Shown here piece by piece: positions 45,256 through 52,670 of a stretch of DNA of 60,657 bases (positions are counted from its first letter, which is position 1; every line of letters begins with the position of its first letter). The notes under the pieces are model-generated. The model made no database searches and had not been told where the DNA came from. It was given only the letters and a program-made list of their open reading frames with translations. Source of the stretch: an uncultured bacterium (lineage in GTDB: Bacteria > Planctomycetota > GCA-002687715); NCBI GenBank assembly GCA_902826835.1, contig CADEGH010000007.1:194678-255334 (forward strand). Reading direction: 5' to 3'. A program made the position numbers and the translations under genes.

Positions 45256-45861
45256 TCACTGCGCTTTGACGAGTTCAAACGCCGAGAGTTCGAAGCCAGC
45301 CCCTTTGAGGGCAGACTCGACCGTATCGCGCGCGAGCTCGGAGCCGGCCTTGGCCTTCACGGTCGCCAGCTTGGTTTCGAAATCGACGGCCACTTCCTGC
45401 ACGGAATCGAGCTTGAGAAGAGTCTCACGGACCTTCTGGGTGCAGGCCACGCCTCAGGTCATGCCCGAGACGGTGAGGCGGTAGACCTTGACCGCCGGAG
45501 GCGGTGGGTCGACGGGCTTCTTCGGCTCGGCGGCGGGAGTTCCCGTCGACTTGAAGGTGTCCAAGCCGTAGCCTTTGTCCTTCAGAGCCTTGCGAATCGA
45601 GTCCTCGGTGAGGGCCATGTCGGCCTTCATCGTGACCACCGCGGACTTCTTGGCGAAGTCGATCTCGACCTTTTCGACACCGGGGAGACTGATCAAGGTC
45701 GCACGGACCTTTTTGACGCAGCTACCCCCTCAGGTCATTCCCGACACGGTCAACTGGTACACCGGGGGATCCCCCGTCATGTCCAGGGCCGCCGCGGGAC
45801 CGACCGCACTCGGCATGAGCCCGAAGGCCAGCCAAGCGCTCAGCCACAGCGAAGCGATCAT
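45256..45861 (-). CDS. Exported two-HMA-domain protein with two in-frame TGA codons (putative selenoprotein)
   Basis: A single frame runs from ATG 45861, six bases after a perfect AAGGAG box, to TGA 45256-45258 and encodes 201 residues if two internal TGA codons are read as selenocysteine. Residues 1-25 are a signal peptide. Two heavy-metal-associated domains follow, joined by a Pro/Lys linker (about residues 105-125). Each has VSGMT directly before the TGA (Sec44 at 45730-45732, Sec136 at 45454-45456), which replaces the first Cys of the metal motif. A Cys lies four residues later (Cys48, Cys140), giving U-x3-C rather than the canonical C-x2-C. The downstream V..V...L pattern and GV..V beta strand of HMA domains are intact. 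A hairpin follows each TGA at the same distance. The likely role is periplasmic binding or redox chemistry with copper, mercury or another soft metal. Confidence 0.82.
45416..45437 (-). promoter_or_regulatory. Putative bacterial SECIS hairpin for Sec136
   Basis: Starting 17 bases after the second in-frame TGA, AGAAGGTC pairs with GACTCTTCT to give an eight-base-pair stem with one bulged T and a five-base loop CGTGA. The G at loop position two and the distance fit the bacterial SECIS model read by SelB. Confidence 0.65.
45695..45711 (-). promoter_or_regulatory. Putative bacterial SECIS hairpin for Sec44
   Basis: Starting 19 bases after the first in-frame TGA, AAGGTC pairs perfectly with GACCTT around a five-base loop CGTGC. 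The loop begins 25 bases after the TGA, exactly as at the second site, and also has G in position two. Confidence 0.65.
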
Positions 45862-45867
45862 CGTTCA

Positions 45868-45873
45868 CTCCTT
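45868..45873 (-). promoter_or_regulatory. Ribosome binding site of the two-HMA gene
   Basis: AAGGAG, six bases before ATG 45861. It fixes the start of the gene well upstream of the first TGA and argues that the whole frame is translated. Confidence 0.85.
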
Positions 45874-46005
45874 AGGATGCGGAAGCTCTTCATCGAGCCG
45901 AGTGGCAATCCAATCGCCACTCGCACTCGATCCTGAACCACCCGCAACGTTGGTCTATTCGAACTTCCTGGGCCGGGCACCACGATTGCCCGGTCGACCG
46001 CCGTT

Positions 46006-48204
46006 TCACCGGCCCGGTGCGGAGGGTCGACCCACGAACTGATCCAGGTGGTCCGTCATCCGTCGCACCGCGTGCTCAAAAGCCGGACCCCGGAACCCGT
46101 GGGCTTGGCCAGGGTACACCAAGAGATCGACCGGGGCTCGCGCCCGGACGCAGGCGTCCACAAATTCGTACGCATGCTGCATCACGACCGTGTCGTCTGC
46201 ACTGCCTTGAATGATGAGAGTGCGCGCCGAAAGCCCGGCCAGATGATGGGCGGGGTTGGCAACTCGGTAGCCCTCCTCGTTCTCGAAGGGGCGATCCAAG
46301 TAACGTTCGCCATAGCCAGTCTCATAGAGCGCCCAGTTCGTCACTGGCGCTCCGGCCATGGCGACCGCGTACCGGTCCTTCCCGTGCACGGCGAGGCACA
46401 GACTCAGGTATCCACCGTAACTCCAGCCGGTGACCCCGACCCGCTTGCGGTCTGCGCCGGTGCGGTCCAGGACAAAGTCCAAAGCTGCGAGCTGATCGTC
46501 CACTTCGATCGTCCCCAATCGACGATGCAGAGACTGCTGCCATGCCTCTCCGCGGAATGCCGTTCCTCGGTTGTCCGCAAAGAACACGATGTAACCACGC
46601 GCCGCTAGCGCATGGAGCCAAAGGTTCCAGCGGCTCTTTCCGCCTCGCCAAGCATCCTGAACCAGTTGGACATGGGGCCCGCCGTACACGTAGTGCACCA
46701 CCGGAGCGCCCTTGGTCTCCTTCGGCAGCAGCATGAGCCCGTACATCGTCTGGTCGTCGGCCGTCTTCGTCTCGAAAAACTTCGCCTGCGGCCCGACGAA
46801 GCCTTGCCACGGATCCGTTCGGATCGGCAGCGGGGCGCACTTCTTTCCCGACTTCAGGTCGATCACTTGGACCACCAAGGGTGTCTCCAAATTCGACCAG
46901 ACATCCAGCGCTCTCCCACCGTCCGCGGACAGCTCGACCTCGTGCGAACCGCGCTCGGTGGTGACGGGTACAAAGTCTCCCTTGATACGCCCGCGGTAGA
47001 GATGGCGCTGCCTCGGATCTGGCCCGGTTGTCGTCACCCAGAAGCTGTCGGGTTCGGCGGGATCGAAGGCCAGAAAGTCGATCACGTCCAATGCGCCCGT
47101 GGTCACCGCCTGCTCCACCGCCCCGCTCGATGCGTGCAAGTCGAGATGACGGAATCCACTCCGATCGGAGAACCGCAGGAACCGCCCACTGCCGTCGGGC
47201 AAGTAGCGAATGGGAGAAAGCGGCTCCTGCCACTCAGGGTCCGACTCCACGAGCAACGTCCGCGAAGCCGAACCGGTTCGCGCGTCGTACTCGACCACAT
47301 CCTCCCGGTCCTGGGCACGATTGACGTGGGAGACGACCAGGTGCTCGCTCCCGGGGTGCCACGCGAGATTGGTCAAGTACTCGTCCACATCTGGATCAGT
47401 TGCAAGCCAAGTCACCTGCTTTGATCGCTGATCGTAGATGCCGACCGCGATTCGGCTCCCCGCTTGGCCGGCCATCGGGTAACGCCAAGTCTTGGAAGTG
47501 GCGGGCCCCCGGTGAAGCTCAACCGAAGGGTAGCCCCGAATCGGCCGAAGGTCCTCCCGGTAGAACGCGAGACGCAATCCGTCCGGGGACCAAAACAACC
47601 CTTCGGTGATGCCGAACTCGACGCGGGATACGGACACTCCGTGCGTGAGATCCTCGTAGCCGCCGCGGGTCACGGTGACGGTTGCACCATCCGCGCCCAC
47701 CACGAACACGTTGAACTCCCGGACGTACGCGACGCACTTGCGGTCCGGCGACAGCGCGTGAGCCGACGAATCAACCGGCCACTTCACGAGTTCCGAGACT
47801 CGGAGCGGTTCGAGATCGGCGCGAAGGATGCGACCGGGAAGCACCGCTTCCAGGCGAGTGGAGGAACGCCACTCCAACGCGGCCAGATCACCGGGATCTC
47901 CCGGAGCGATCTTGGCCGACTCGCAGGCACGCTCCCATTCCGCTCGCGAGAAGACGATCTCCTCCTCCCCGCTGTCGATCCGGCGGAGCACGAGTTTCGC
48001 ATCCGGGCCTTCGCCCACGATGTGGCTCACTCGCAACGGATCCTGAGTCAGTCGAAGCCCGGGCAGTTTGGTCGGCCAAGCCTTGGCGGCCTCGGCAAAC
48101 GCGGCTTCGAGCGGAAAGACTCCGGAGTTCGCACTCGCCACCTCCTGCCCGAGGACGGCGGCCACATTCCAGCAGGAGAGACTGATGAGGAGGAAGATTC
48201 GCAT
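46006..48204 (-). CDS. Exported S9 prolyl oligopeptidase family peptidase (DPP-IV type)
   Basis: The 732-residue protein has a signal peptide (MRIFLLISLSCWNVAAVLG), an N-terminal beta-propeller domain (about residues 100-470) typical of DPP-IV, and a C-terminal alpha/beta hydrolase. The catalytic triad is visible: Ser near residue 597 in GWSYGG, Asp in QGSADDTV and His in GQAHGF. It should cleave dipeptides or oligopeptides, classically after proline, outside the cytoplasm. A 144-base gap separates it from the selenoprotein gene downstream. Its 3' end carries the motif PSAPGR. Confidence 0.93.
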   Translation of the reverse strand: MRIFLLISLSCWNVAAVLGQEVASANSGVFPLEAAFAEAAKAWPTKLPGLRLTQDPLRVSHIVGEGPDAKLVLRRIDSGEEEIVFSRAEWERACESAKIAPGDPGDLAALEWRSSTRLEAVLPGRILRADLEPLRVSELVKWPVDSSAHALSPDRKCVAYVREFNVFVVGADGATVTVTRGGYEDLTHGVSVSRVEFGITEGLFWSPDGLRLAFYREDLRPIRGYPSVELHRGPATSKTWRYPMAGQAGSRIAVGIYDQRSKQVTWLATDPDVDEYLTNLAWHPGSEHLVVSHVNRAQDREDVVEYDARTGSASRTLLVESDPEWQEPLSPIRYLPDGSGRFLRFSDRSGFRHLDLHASSGAVEQAVTTGALDVIDFLAFDPAEPDSFWVTTTGPDPRQRHLYRGRIKGDFVPVTTERGSHEVELSADGGRALDVWSNLETPLVVQVIDLKSGKKCAPLPIRTDPWQGFVGPQAKFFETKTADDQTMYGLMLLPKETKGAPVVHYVYGGPHVQLVQDAWRGGKSRWNLWLHALAARGYIVFFADNRGTAFRGEAWQQSLHRRLGTIEVDDQLAALDFVLDRTGADRKRVGVTGWSYGGYLSLCLAVHGKDRYAVAMAGAPVTNWALYETGYGERYLDRPFENEEGYRVANPAHHLAGLSARTLIIQGSADDTVVMQHAYEFVDACVRARAPVDLLVYPGQAHGFRGPAFEHAVRRMTDHLDQFVGRPSAPGR

Positions 48205-48264
48205 GGCGCCTCCGAGCCGAGGGTCTTGGGGTCAGGCCTTGGATGCCGACCCGGGAAGTGGGTG

Positions 48265-49356
48265 TCAGCGCACCGCCGCTTCGAGCAGCGTCACGGTTTG
48301 GCGATCGGCGTCGAGCTCGGCAGAGATCCCGCACGGCACGGTGGTCTGGTCCGCCACGTGTCCGCACATCCAGCCGGCGATGACCGGGACTTCGAGGTCG
48401 CTGGTCAGTTCGCGCAACACTGTCTCGGTCGGGAGGCGCCCCTGATCGGCAGTCTTCGGGACGTCTTCCGTGAACTTCCCGAAGATAATTCCCGCGACCC
48501 TTTGAAGGACCCCGGCGAGTCGAAGCTGGCAGAGCATGCCGTCGATGCGGTACCCCGACTCCCCCACGTCTTCGAGGAAGAGCAGAGCTCCCGTGAGATC
48601 CGGCAAATACGGCGTGCCGACGAGCCGGGTGACGAGGCTGAGATTCCCGCCGAAGAGCCGGCCCCGCGCCTTGCCGCCACGAATCGTGAGGACCCGATGC
48701 GAGCGTTCAGTTTGCCCCGGCTTCGGATTGGGGGCAGGGGGGGTCCCGATCACGGTGGCCGTGGCCCCCTTTGCGAGCACCTTCCAAAGCTCGGCCTGCG
48801 AGTACTCGCTCAAATCGGAGTTGAGCATGGGTCCGTGGAATCCGACCAGTCCCACCTTGGCAGCGATCGCGAGGTGGAGTGCGGTGATGTCGCTGTATCC
48901 GAGCAGGATCTTCGGATTGGCGCGAACGAGGTCGAAGCGGAAGCGCGGAAGCAGCCTCAGGGCGCCGTACCCGCCGCGCAGACACCAGATCGCATCCACG
49001 GATTCGTCGGCAAACGCGGCTTCGAGGTCGGAGAGTCGCTCCTCGTCGCGACCCGCCAAGTAGCCGTAGCGAGCGGTGGCATGCGCTCCGAGCTTGGGAA
49101 CCAGGCCCAGCGACCGAACCACGTCTTCCGCTTGGCGGTAGCGATCCGGATCGAACAGCGGCGAAGACGGGGAGATCAACGCCACCGTCATGCCCTTTTC
49201 GAGACCGCGGGGAAGGATTGGTTTCAAGGTGCTCTCCGGCGTCGAGGTGGGGTCACTCGACGCCGGCCCGGGCGCTTGACCCCGACCCTGCCCGGAACAT
49301 CCACCTGCGACCGTCGCGGCGACCAGGACCCTCAGGAAATCCCGTCTTGAGTCCAT
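48265..49356 (-). CDS. LD-carboxypeptidase (S66 family), Tat lipoprotein
   Basis: The 363-residue protein begins with a twin-arginine signal (SRRDFL) and an AGGC lipobox (Cys about residue 20), so it may be exported folded and lipid-anchored. The S66 core follows: VALISPSSPL at the start, GYSDITALHLA with the nucleophile Ser, GNLSLVTRLVGTPY, a Glu-rich LFLEDVGE, and the C-terminal His in GWMCGHVADQ. The family removes the terminal D-Ala from peptidoglycan tetrapeptides or cleaves microcin peptides. It stands 60 bases upstream of the DPP-IV gene on the same strand, so the two form a likely peptide-processing pair. Confidence 0.9.
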   Translation of the reverse strand: MDSRRDFLRVLVAATVAGGCSGQGRGQAPGPASSDPTSTPESTLKPILPRGLEKGMTVALISPSSPLFDPDRYRQAEDVVRSLGLVPKLGAHATARYGYLAGRDEERLSDLEAAFADESVDAIWCLRGGYGALRLLPRFRFDLVRANPKILLGYSDITALHLAIAAKVGLVGFHGPMLNSDLSEYSQAELWKVLAKGATATVIGTPPAPNPKPGQTERSHRVLTIRGGKARGRLFGGNLSLVTRLVGTPYLPDLTGALLFLEDVGESGYRIDGMLCQLRLAGVLQRVAGIIFGKFTEDVPKTADQGRLPTETVLRELTSDLEVPVIAGWMCGHVADQTTVPCGISAELDADRQTVTLLEAAVR

Positions 49357-49553
49357 ATCTGCCTCGGCACCCCCATGCGGTCGGCGGACTCGCCAACCTC
49401 CGAGCTCGCCGGGAGGAGCTTCGCCGCTCGGCTCCGCCCGATCACAAGGAGGCCCATCGAATCAGGGGCAATTCAACGCAATCCGCTCAAGCTTGAGAAA
49501 CTCACTTCGCTCCCACTCCGACGACCCGAAGGCTCAGGTGGCGAGGTCAATTC

Positions 49554-49643
49554 TCACTCGAAACGCTTCTTCTTGCGGGCCACGTGGCTTCGGGGACGAC
49601 GACCATGATTCGCTTTTTTGTTTTTTCGGCTATTTGCAGGCAT
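49554..49643 (-). CDS. Tiny basic protein of 29 residues, possibly ribosome-associated
   Basis: ATG 49643 has a GGAG box six bases upstream and opens a 29-residue frame rich in Arg, Lys and Asn (MPANSRKNKKANHGRRPR at the N-terminus, RKKKRFE at the C-terminus). Ten Arg or Lys residues with Gly-Arg-Arg-Pro-Arg recall short ribosomal proteins such as Thx, though I could not place it in a family. It lies alone between the LD-carboxypeptidase and the FG-GAP operon. The clean start signal and high charge support a real gene. Confidence 0.55.
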   Translation of the reverse strand: MPANSRKNKKANHGRRPRSHVARKKKRFE

Positions 49644-49859
49644 GGAATTCTCCGGTGGGAATGGTCGCAACCTCCCTCGACTCTTGCAAGGACCGAAAAC
49701 CGAGCCATGGACGCGCCTTGGCAGCCCTTGATCAGGAAAGTTGGCGGCCTTCTGACGCCGACACATTAAACTCTGTAAGCCGGGCGCCCCCCCGCTCTAT
49801 CGGCCTCAGATGACCCCGTCTCTCCTTCCCACTTGCCGTGCGGAAGGAGTGCCCCCCCG

Positions 49860-52670
49860 ATGCGCAAACTCCTCGTAGTCCTCCTCTTGGCACTGACGTG
49901 CCCTGCCCAAGCTCCGATCGGGTCCTGGTCTCAAAACCTGGCGGGCCGACAAAACGGTAGAAATCTGCGAGTCGCTCCAGATCTGAACGGGGATGGCCGC
50001 CCCGAAGTGGTGAGCGGCAGCCCGCTCGCTACCGGAACCGCAGGACCCCAAGCGGGGATCGTCGTGGTGCTCGACGGCGCAAGCGGGAGCGTCCTGCTTC
50101 AACTCGAAGGTCAGGGCGCGGGCGATCACTTCGGCGACGCGCTGGCCCTGGGTGATGTCAATGGCGACGGCCGACTCGACTTAGGAATCGGGGCCCCACT
50201 CGCGTCCGGAACCTCGGGCACGAACTGCGGTCGGGTCACCGTGCATGACCTCTTGAGCGGGCTCCCTCTGTACAGCCAGGACGGAGCCGGATCGGGAGAC
50301 CGTTTTGGCTCCGCGCTCGAATTCGTAGGCGACATCACCGGCGACGGGCGCCACGAAATCCTGATCGGCGCCCCGTTCGTCGACGGCTCGGCCGGCACCA
50401 ACTGCGGTGAGATCACCCTGTACGCAGCCACGGGCAGCCTGATGATGCAGCGCGAGGGACCAGTGGCGCACGGGCGGTTCGGCTGGGCCGTCGCCCGCGT
50501 CGGTGACCTCGATCAGGACTTCCTTCCCGAGTTCGCCGCGAGCGCCCCCTTTGCATCCGGGATCGCGGGAGCCAACGCCGGCTTCGTAGGCGTGGTCCGC
50601 CAAAACGCGAGCCTCCTGAGCTCGTTCGAAGGCACGAGTGCGGGCGAGCGCCTCGGCTACGCCCTCCGCGCCGGTGGCGACCAGAATGGTGATGGATTCT
50701 TGGATCTGGTGCTGGGAGCCGACTCCGACACCACTCCGGCGGGAATGTTCGCCGGCCGCGTCGAGGTCCGTCGCGCCGACAACTTCGCCCTCGTTTGGAG
50801 CGTGGATGGCGAAGAGGCGGGGGCTCGATTCGGAGCGTCCCTGTCAATCGTCGGCGACATCACAGGCGATGCCCGCTCCGAGATTGCGGTGGGCTCGCCG
50901 AACGACGACGGTCCCGCCGGCATCGACGCTGGCGCCGGTACGCTCCTCGACGGGGCCACCGGAACCACCCTCTTCGTGGTCAATGGTGCGCAAGCTCTCG
51001 GCCAACTCGGCTTTTCGTGCGCGGCGGGTCGCGACTTCGACCTCGACGGTCGCGGTGACATTCTCTTTGCGTCCCCATTTGCCACGAGTGGAGGACAGGC
51101 CCAAGCCGGGCTGATCGGAGCGTACCGACTCGTGCCTCCCAACGGATTGATCGTCAACGGATACTCGGTGGGAGCCTTGCCCGAGGCGATTGCCGCGATT
51201 GATGTCGAAGCTGATCTGGATCAGGATCTCGTGGTGGTTTGCTCGGGCGACCGAACGCTGCGCATCCTGTGGAACGGCGATCACGTCATCGGCAGTCCGA
51301 CCTTTGGACGCGCCGGGTTTGCGACCCTCGCCCAGACCGTTGTCAATCTGCCGGTCGGCTTCACTCCCACCGCTTTGGCGGTTGGCAACTTGGACGGCGA
51401 CACGATCTCGGAATTCGTGATTGGCAGCTCCGACGGCAGGGTCGTCATCATCGACGGAGCCGGCACCATGGCGGCGCCGATGTTCGCGATTCACGGAGGC
51501 CCCTTGATCGTCGATACCGGCACTCCCCCGAGTGCGATTTCCGACGTCGTCATCCAAACGCAAGGTGGACCCGCCGTGGTGGCCCTCGCGTTTCGCGGCA
51601 CTCCGTTCAACCCAGGAGAGGTTCGACGCATCCTGGATCCGATGGGCGCCGCGATCCTCTCCCCCGCGCTTGCCACCGGCATGGCCTTCGAAGATCTGCA
51701 TGAAGCGGACATCACGGGCGACGGTTTGCCCGACATCATTGCCACCGCCAGCGTCGCCGGAACAACGTCGATCCATGTGCTGCAGGCCCCGACGTTCGGC
51801 GCGGCGCCCGGGACCCCCTACAATCTCGGATTGTTCGTTCCGGTCGCGAGCGCTGGTGCCTCGCTCGAGGGCGACGGCCAAATGAACGACCTCCTGGTCT
51901 CCACGCTCGGGATCGGCGGCGGCGGGGTTCGCATCCTGCACGACTACTTGGCCGGATCCGGTTTCGCCGGCGCGCTCTCGACCGGCCCCTCGCAGGTACG
52001 CGTGGCCTTGGGCTGGCGTCCGAGCGACGAGAGCCGCGGCATCGTCACCGTCGACGGCATCGGCAACCTCCGCTACCAGAGCGCGTGGAACGGAGTTTCT
52101 TTCTCCGCCTCCACCGCCCTCCCGATCGGGCCGGACATCGTCGACGGAGTCGCCGCCCAGCTCACCCTGATTGACGGAGGGAGTGCCTGCAACGGCGAGG
52201 AACTGGCATTCGTCTCCCGCAGCAACCACGCGGTGCGCGTGGTTCGTCAGGCCAACCGCGCTCGCGAGATTCCGGTCGCGGGCACCGGCTGCCCGCCGGG
52301 TTCACCTTCGGCCCTCATCTCGATCACGGGCACTCCGGTGCTGGGCGATGCGACGTTTGGCATTGCCCTCACGGGTGCTTCCCCGAATGTGCCGCTCAAT
52401 TTTGTCCTCCAGATCGCGCCGGTTCCGGGCGCCGTCCCATTCGTCTTCTCCGCCGGCTTTTGCTCCTTCGCGTGGTACGGCGGGACCATCGATTTCATCC
52501 CCTGGGGAATGAGCAGCCCCAGTGGCACGGCCCTCCTCCCGGTGCCTCTTCCGAGCCTCACGGAGATCACGTGCATCGACTTCTTGGTGCAGTGGTTGAT
52601 CTTCGACGGCGGACCCGGTGGCTTTACGATTTCCAATTCCCTCGTCATTCGCCTCGGTGAGTATCAATGA
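49860..52670 (+). CDS. Secreted FG-GAP repeat protein 1
   Basis: The ATG at 49860, ten bases after an AAGGAG box, gives 936 residues. A signal peptide (MRKLLVVLLLALTCPAQA) is followed by about seven FG-GAP/integrin-type repeats (about residues 20-420), each with a calcium-binding DxDxDG-like loop such as DLNGDGRPE, DVNGDGRLD and DQNGDGFLD, and GAP segments such as IGAPF and VGSPND. A second, looser set of repeats runs to about 800. The final 130 residues form a beta domain starting GTGCPPGSP and ending NSLVIRLGEYQ, with a few cysteines. It is a predicted extracellular or surface adhesin-like protein. Its stop overlaps the ATG of the next gene by four bases. Confidence 0.85.
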   Translation: MRKLLVVLLLALTCPAQAPIGSWSQNLAGRQNGRNLRVAPDLNGDGRPEVVSGSPLATGTAGPQAGIVVVLDGASGSVLLQLEGQGAGDHFGDALALGDVNGDGRLDLGIGAPLASGTSGTNCGRVTVHDLLSGLPLYSQDGAGSGDRFGSALEFVGDITGDGRHEILIGAPFVDGSAGTNCGEITLYAATGSLMMQREGPVAHGRFGWAVARVGDLDQDFLPEFAASAPFASGIAGANAGFVGVVRQNASLLSSFEGTSAGERLGYALRAGGDQNGDGFLDLVLGADSDTTPAGMFAGRVEVRRADNFALVWSVDGEEAGARFGASLSIVGDITGDARSEIAVGSPNDDGPAGIDAGAGTLLDGATGTTLFVVNGAQALGQLGFSCAAGRDFDLDGRGDILFASPFATSGGQAQAGLIGAYRLVPPNGLIVNGYSVGALPEAIAAIDVEADLDQDLVVVCSGDRTLRILWNGDHVIGSPTFGRAGFATLAQTVVNLPVGFTPTALAVGNLDGDTISEFVIGSSDGRVVIIDGAGTMAAPMFAIHGGPLIVDTGTPPSAISDVVIQTQGGPAVVALAFRGTPFNPGEVRRILDPMGAAILSPALATGMAFEDLHEADITGDGLPDIIATASVAGTTSIHVLQAPTFGAAPGTPYNLGLFVPVASAGASLEGDGQMNDLLVSTLGIGGGGVRILHDYLAGSGFAGALSTGPSQVRVALGWRPSDESRGIVTVDGIGNLRYQSAWNGVSFSASTALPIGPDIVDGVAAQLTLIDGGSACNGEELAFVSRSNHAVRVVRQANRAREIPVAGTGCPPGSPSALISITGTPVLGDATFGIALTGASPNVPLNFVLQIAPVPGAVPFVFSAGFCSFAWYGGTIDFIPWGMSSPSGTALLPVPLPSLTEITCIDFLVQWLIFDGGPGGFTISNSLVIRLGEYQ

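Noticed and set aside
45256..45696. Two separate short genes (45256-45450 and 45454-45696) on the minus strand
   Set aside because: Neither has a usable start or ribosome binding site, and they are halves of one HMA protein joined through a TGA that replaces a conserved Cys.
45256..45861. Pseudogene with nonsense mutations
   Set aside because: Both TGA codons fall at the same functional position of each domain, each with a hairpin at equal distance, and the rest of the frame is intact.
47464..49350. A 628-codon plus-strand frame
   Set aside because: It is antisense to the DPP-IV and LD-carboxypeptidase genes, both of which have intact catalytic motifs.
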